A DNA stretch of 64,000 nt from Clitoria ternatea (Eukaryota > Streptophyta > Magnoliopsida > Fabales > Fabaceae): contig CM075673.1 in the NCBI GenBank assembly GCA_037962975.1, positions 150,556,667 to 150,620,666 of the forward strand, given 5' to 3'. How positions within the stretch are numbered: position 1 is the first letter of the stretch; every line of letters begins with the position of its first letter. The position numbers and the translations under genes are program-made. Below the pieces are notes generated by a model that had not been told where the DNA came from, searched no databases, and saw nothing but the letters and a program-made list of their open reading frames with translations. Below are positions 58,975 to 64,000 of this stretch, one piece after another.

Positions 58975-59877
58975 TATGTCTCTCTCAGACACCAAGTGTC
59001 CAAGAACTATGCCTTCTCTCACCATGAAATGGCACTTTTCCCAATTCAGGACTGAATTGGTCTTTTCATAATGCTGCAAGACTTGGCACAAATTTGTTAA
59101 ATAGTTATCAAAATCCAAACCATGCACTAAAAAATCATCCATAAAGACTTCCATCATATTTTTAATAAGATCAGAAAAATGGCCTGCATACACCTTTGAA
59201 AAGTCGTAGGTGCATTACATAGGCCAAAAGGCATACGCCTATATGCATAAGTACCATAAGAGCAAGTGAAGGCAGTCTTTTCTTAATCAGATGGATGGAT
59301 GGGGATTTGATGAAAATCTGAGTACCCATCCAAATAATAGAAATTAGAGTGCTTGCAAGCCTCTCAAACATCTGATCAATAAAAGGGAGAGGAAAATGAT
59401 CTTTTTCGTGGCGCTATTTAACTTCCTATAGTCAATGCACATGCGCCAACCAGAAACAATCCTAGTAGAAATTAACTCATGTTTATCATTTTCTACCACA
59501 GTCACCCCTCCCTTTTTAGGCACCACATGAACTCACTCCAGCATCAAGCAATTTAAAATTTCTTTCTTAACCACTTCTTGTATTTTTGGATTTAATCTCC
59601 TAAGTAGTTCTACAGTGGGCCTACTCTCATCCTCTATTATTATCTTGTGCATGCAAAAAGAAGGGTTAATCCCCTTAATGTCATCCATAATATAACTTAT
59701 TACCTTTCTATACAACATAAGTTGTTTCAAAAGTTTTTCAGTTTCACATAGATTTAGATTAGCAATAACTATCACAGGACAAGTGAAATTAGAACCAAGA
59801 AACTCATACCTCAATGAAGCCAGTAAAGGCTATAATTCCACTTTGGGGCTCACCACTTTATCACACATGGATTAATG

Positions 59878-60336
59878 TTTGTTTGTTTTCTTGTAAGAAA
59901 AATGGCAGAGATTGGTTATTTTGTTATTAAGAGACTTGACTTATTATGGTGGTGTATCTCAATTTTTAGGTTTTTGGTTTGGTTGATGATAGAGAGTAAT
60001 GGATACAGTTGATGGTGGCTATGGTTAATTGAGATGAAGAGGATGGAAAATAAGTGGGGAAATGGTAGGTTTAGGGTGGTTAGTGGAGTAAAAAGATGGA
60101 GGAAAGGAAGAGAGAAGATGAGATAGAGAGAGAAATTAGACATAACTTTAATTTTTTCTTATAAATAGTAAAAAAATAATGTATAAAGGGTTATACAGTA
60201 AATATAATCCCCCTCTAACTCCTTGATCATGAATCCTAAATCTTCTCATACTCTTCATCATATTGATCATATCATCTGTTATATTTTTGACAAAAAAAAT
60301 ATCATCCATTATATAATACAATCCTTATTTATTCCA
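59878..60336. repeat. Duplicated AT-rich segment, copy 1
   Basis: This segment starts tgtttgttttcttgtaag and ends tccttatttattcc. It matches 61229-61469 along its start and end, but has about 225 bp extra in the middle (about 60070-60297). No coding function is seen; its nature is unknown. Confidence 0.8.
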
Positions 60337-61228
60337 ATGAGGGTCAAAATGATCTGCTGACATGTGCCCCCTTGGTTGTGAAAATATGACACATGGCTTG
60401 TCGGGAGTTCACGTAACATTTCTTAGTGCGGGAGAAAGAATTTACGGAATGTTTGACACATAGCATCAATAGTGGAAGAAAATACGACACATGTAACACA
60501 TAGTGTACCAAGTGAGAGAAAGAGAAAAAGCTCCTCCTTATTTTATTGGCTTTGGGTCGTGTAGTGGGGTACACTTTATTCGTTTTCATGATTCTTGTTC
60601 CTTGCTGGTTCGAGGTTCAGGGTTACTAGAAATTCTCAGAACATATTAGTTTAATAATATTCTCATACTAAGTTACTTTTGAACAATATTTTAATAAATT
60701 AAATCCCCAGGGACAAACCTTTACAAATTCACATACCACACAAATATCACTCACGATTATAAGTCAATTACGACTCTATTTTAAAATATTCAAGGAAATC
60801 ACAATAATTAACAGTAAATCACATATGCACAAAGACACGCATATTATATAAAGTACTAGCTACCCCTATTATGAAAAGTCGGGAGGTTACATCAAAGGTC
60901 AGAGAATAACCTTTGGGCTATTAATTGAGAGATTATGAGAAGAGTGAGATGTATCCTTAAAGTGTGAGGGTTAAGCTTTGGTTTTAGGGCATCAAGTTGT
61001 AAAAGTTTTAAAACTCAACTCAACCCCTTCTTGAGTATTAAGGTCACTTGGTAATAGTGTGAACCCACGTTACCTTTAGTTTGGATAAGGAGATGTAGGT
61101 GGAAAGGGTCTTATGATGGAGATGAAAAGGACGTAGTCATGGAGGGTGAAGTGATGGAATGGGTGGTGACAAAAATGGTCATAGTGCAAGGTATGTGTGA
61201 AAACACCAGGGAGTTTATAAGGATAATT
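60337..61228. other. Unannotated AT-rich DNA between the duplicated segments
   Basis: I see no coding signal, tRNA or transposon domain here. A purine-rich, GATG-rich part at 61080-61180 is the only compositional feature. Confidence 0.5.
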
Positions 61229-61469
61229 GTTTGTTTTTTTTTTTTTCTTGTAAGAGAAATGGCAGAGATTGGTTATTTTGTTGTTAAGAGGCTTGAATTG
61301 TTATTGTGGTGTATGTCAATTTTGAGGTTTCTGGTTTGGTTGATGACAGAAAGTAATGGATACAGTTTATGGTAGCTATGTTTAATTGAGATGAAGAAGG
61401 TTAAAGATGAATGGGGAGATGGTAGGTTTAGATATCATCCATTATATATTACAATCCTTATTTATTCCG
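61229..61469. repeat. Duplicated AT-rich segment, copy 2
   Basis: This direct repeat of 59878-60336 lies about 1.35 kb away and lacks the middle 225 bp. Identity is roughly 85-90% by eye. It could be one arm of a small LTR-like or other non-autonomous element, or a local duplication. Confidence 0.8.
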
Positions 61470-62340
61470 TCTGTTACTTTTTATACACATCATACATACT
61501 TATACAACATCATACATACTATATAAATATCATTTCGCTGTTTAATTTTATTTTAACATCATTAAATATTTTTTTCAAAATATCATATGCTTACAAATAA
61601 CAAAAAGACATAAAAGAATAGGTGAGAGCATTCCAATTTCCTACACCAAAGCACTTTTACCAAAGAAAAAAATAGATCACTTCTTTTATCAAGCAAACGC
61701 ATGATTTAGACCTTAATCATACTTGAACCGCTTCAACTGAATATCCTATGTGTACATTCTTTCCCATTTTCATCCTTAATCTTTAGCAAAACTTTCATGT
61801 GGCAAACAAACTACTTTACGTTTTTTTTTTGGCAGAAACTACTTTACGTTTTTAAAACTATATTGATTCTTGAGCATACTGGCTTATTGAAGAAACAAAT
61901 TTAAAACCTAGTTTTTAATTTTCAATTGTTTCAATAAAAATACATAAAACTGCTTTTGATCATGTCTAAAATTTGTTAAAACCAATTAGAAATCCAATTT
62001 AAAGCTGGTTTGAAACTTAAAGCAACTTTTAAAACCAAATTTTTACCCATTAATCAAAAGAAAGCAAAGTGAATTGCTTGAGAAATCAATTTACATTTCA
62101 ACTCTAACTTTTTATTAATGATTTAGTGGTTAATGGTTTATCCGTTAGGCTAAACAAACTTCAATTTGACCAATAGAAAAAAAAATATTCGTTGATTCAA
62201 TGAAGTTTTGATTAACTTAAACGGTTTAAAAAATTAATATTAACTATCAAATGTTTCTATTTTCAGAACTCCGCTTTTACAACTAGTTACTAAACGGGCA
62301 CTTAATTTAACGAAACCATTATTTACAGCCCTACGAACCA
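61470..62340. other. AT-rich intergenic DNA
   Basis: No gene or repeat is recognised. This is the region between the transposon cluster and the 3' end of the host gene. Confidence 0.5.
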
Positions 62341-62937
62341 TTGCCACTTTATTCATAAGTAAAGAACTAACAAATATTGTCCTGGAGGCAAGGTGCTCGT
62401 CCACAAAATGCGAATGTTCGAGGATCTAAAAGCCTAACCTAACACACCATCTAGGCAGAAGCAACAACAAAAATATCAACATCCGGCAAAATGGGTATTA
62501 AATATACATTTACATACAACCTTCAGTACAACATACCATGAGGTGGTGGAGCTCTGAAAACTCATCCAGTAGAGAATAACACCATTTGCTAACGTTTATC
62601 TCCCATAGGCAGCTTCAGAGAAACATGCTAGCATACACCAAAACAAGGGCATAGTGATGTTCTGAACAAATAAATGCCCAGCAAGTGCTTTCCTTTTAAC
62701 AATTGATAATGGCGAAGTGGATGTCAAGTATCGCTATGATGTCAAAGTCATTCATAGAATTTAGGCAGTACGTAAAAGGAAAAACACGGGGGTATACAAG
62801 ACTACAAATGAATTCCAACCACAACTAACATACTAATATTATACATTATTACACATCCTCTTGGAAAATCCTTAGCATACAAAGCATTTCCCAAAAGGAA
62901 CTTCCTACGAAGGTTTTGTAGTGTCTTCGAATGATGC
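62341..62937 (-). other. Probable 3' UTR of the RPRD1-like gene
   Basis: It directly follows the stop codon on the minus strand and has no other gene signal. An AATAAA lies at 62348-62353 (minus strand), about 590 nt after the stop. The end of transcription is therefore a guess. Confidence 0.35.
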
Positions 62938-63723
62938 TCACTGCCTAGGTAGTGGTGGTGGTGTCGACGGGTGGCTTTGCCCATAAAACCCTATCCCAGG
63001 TGGCCTGTAAAATCCTCCTGGTGGAGACTGCTGCTGTTGTGGTGCTGGTTGAGTGCTGGGCATTAATAACCCCATTGCCACATGTGGAGGCAAAGGAGGT
63101 GGAGGGGGCAGGTTACTTGACCCATATCCATACGGAATTCCCCCAACCAGCATACCAGTTGATTGAATATATTGGTTTGACGGTTGATTTGCTGGAGATT
63201 GAGATGGAGGAGGGGGTGCGGAAGTAAATGCAGCTTGTAATTGATTGCCTTGAGACATGGTTGGCATGCTGACTGACGGTGTGAGTGGCACATTCCCTAC
63301 TGATGGCTGTTGTAAAGTGGCAAAGGAGGAGCTTGCCATATTAGAATTGTAAACATCAGAAACAGGCATTGGTTTTTCAAGTTTAATCCTTTTATCTGGG
63401 TTGAAAATAGGTGATCCAGATGAAAATCCTGTAGAATTTAAGCTACCATTAAAGGAGGCAGCTTCTTCAGCAACAAGAGAAGAAAGAACAGATGTAAGCA
63501 TCTGTGCAGAGGATGTAGAGGCCGCAAGCTTAGCAGCAACTGCTGCGGCGGCTGCCTTTTTGTTATCATCGTCAGTAGTTTGGAAAGGAGCAAATATAGA
63601 AGGATGGGTAAAAGTAGGCTGTGAAGTAGAGCTGTTTAGCTGAACTGATGGATCTGTGGCTTCTGCTGCTTGGTTAAGCCGCTTCCTGATACCAACTACT
63701 TTCTCCATCTGACTTCGTGCAAC
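62938..63723 (-). CDS. Last exon of a CID-domain (RPRD1-like, ENTH/VHS-type) nuclear protein gene
   Basis: This is the only host gene in view. The exon encodes about 261 codons and the stop is TGA at 62938-62940. From the N-side it has ARSQMEKVVGIRKRLNQAAEA, an Ala-rich helix (AAAAAVAAKLAASTSSAQML), SVLSSLVAEEAAS, a KRIKLEKP basic motif and a Pro/Gln-rich end (PPPPPLPP, QQQQ, GFYGQ...PPLPRQ). These match my memory of plant proteins related to RPRD1, whose CID domain binds the RNA polymerase II C-terminal tail; that domain would be in exons outside the window. I chose the exon start at an AG (63724-63725) before gttgcacgaag, because upstream codons lose similarity. No stop or frameshift is present. 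Confidence 0.6.
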   Translation of the reverse strand, partial: VARSQMEKVVGIRKRLNQAAEATDPSVQLNSSTSQPTFTHPSIFAPFQTTDDDNKKAAAAAVAAKLAASTSSAQMLTSVLSSLVAEEAASFNGSLNSTGFSSGSPIFNPDKRIKLEKPMPVSDVYNSNMASSSFATLQQPSVGNVPLTPSVSMPTMSQGNQLQAAFTSAPPPPSQSPANQPSNQYIQSTGMLVGGIPYGYGSSNLPPPPPLPPHVAMGLLMPSTQPAPQQQQSPPGGFYRPPGIGFYGQSHPSTPPPLPRQ

Positions 63724-64000
63724 CTTCACACCACCAAAATCACCAAGTAATATGTATAATATGCATGGAATCAATTGATAGCAACGTAAAACTTGACACG
63801 TTAACCATCCTATAATATGCAAGATCTGGGGAGTTCTCCTATACAGCCACATGCATATTAATTATATTCCATTCTTAACACTTTTAAATTTTAGATTGAA
63901 ATCCTTTTGAATTAATTATACATCTTTTTCTTTGTAATTTTGAACATTGTTTTCTCTTTTAATATATAGTCTTTAGCTACCTAGGTTAATGATGCATGCA
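63724..64000 (-). other. Probable intron of the RPRD1-like gene
   Basis: The sequence is AT-rich without similarity to the protein family, and ends at the proposed acceptor at 63724. The open frame continues through it for about 43 codons, so the boundary is a prediction. Confidence 0.45.

Larger units (their letters stand above)
57976..59870 (-). pseudogene. Athila-like reverse transcriptase and RNase H, broken
   Basis: This is the upstream part of the Athila pol cut by the Tat element. On the minus strand, linker and RT sequence start near 59870 (DDIKGINPSFCMHKI). RT continues with MVPKKGG and CIDYRKLN (59526-59400), the active site VFMDDFLVHG (about 59145) and FLGHAGFYRRFI (about 58650). 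RNase H follows to about 58000. The gene is broken by stops, a 240-bp MITE (58735-58974) and a 59-bp duplication (58227-58344). Gag and the 5' LTR are missing: similarity ends near 59870. Confidence 0.85.

Overview
This window is plant nuclear DNA from a dicot, most likely a legume. The evidence is long plant LTR retrotransposons of the Copia, chromovirus, Athila and Tat types, a plant-type Helitron with an RPA1-like passenger gene, GT-AG introns, and one host gene exon that resembles plant CID-domain (RPRD1-like) proteins. The legume assignment rests on the style of the elements (SIRE/Maximus-like polypurine tract, short palindrome clusters in LTRs) and is an inference. I saw no rRNA, tRNA, CRISPR or bacterial genes. 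About 95% of the window is transposons nested in one another.

Left part (1-28.5 kb). A Copia-like 3' end with its LTR (1-1242) sits inside the 3' LTR of a minus-strand Tekay-like chromovirus (1243-9937, LTRs about 3.1 kb, decayed gag-pol with a chromodomain-like end). That chromovirus is inserted in a decayed minus-strand Helitron (9938 to about 18385) that carries an RPA1-like gene and a RepHel gene. Next comes the 3' end of a plus-strand Athila-like element (about 18.7-27.46 kb), split by a Tork-like Copia element at 20488-25489 flanked by the duplication GGATT. A SIRE-like tail and LTR follow.

Middle part (28.5-46.15 kb). A minus-strand Gypsy integrase remnant is cut by a long LTR (LTR A, from 30727). 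LTR A is itself interrupted by a pol-less Tat derivative (34640-38313, duplication AATAT) and by a second chromovirus-type LTR (LTR B, 38881). LTR B is interrupted by a minus-strand Athila element whose 3' LTR starts at 40847.

Right part (46.15-64 kb). A young, structurally complete Tat-lineage Ty3/Gypsy element (46157-57970, duplication GGTAC, LTRs differing by five substitutions and one indel) lies in the Athila pol gene. It has an uninterrupted 1820-codon gag-pol on the plus strand. On the minus strand, between pol and the 3' LTR, it has a separate gene that I model with three exons, its own TATA box and poly(A) signal, and 834 codons. A 59-bp tandem repeat lies between the two convergent genes. 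The rest of the Athila pol follows, holding a 240-bp MITE, then AT-rich DNA with a duplicated segment, then the last exon of a host gene on the minus strand.

The most interesting items are the intact spliced antisense gene inside the young Tat element, the recurrence of short palindrome clusters in non-coding parts of several unrelated retrotransposon families, and the readable nesting order given by target-site duplications.
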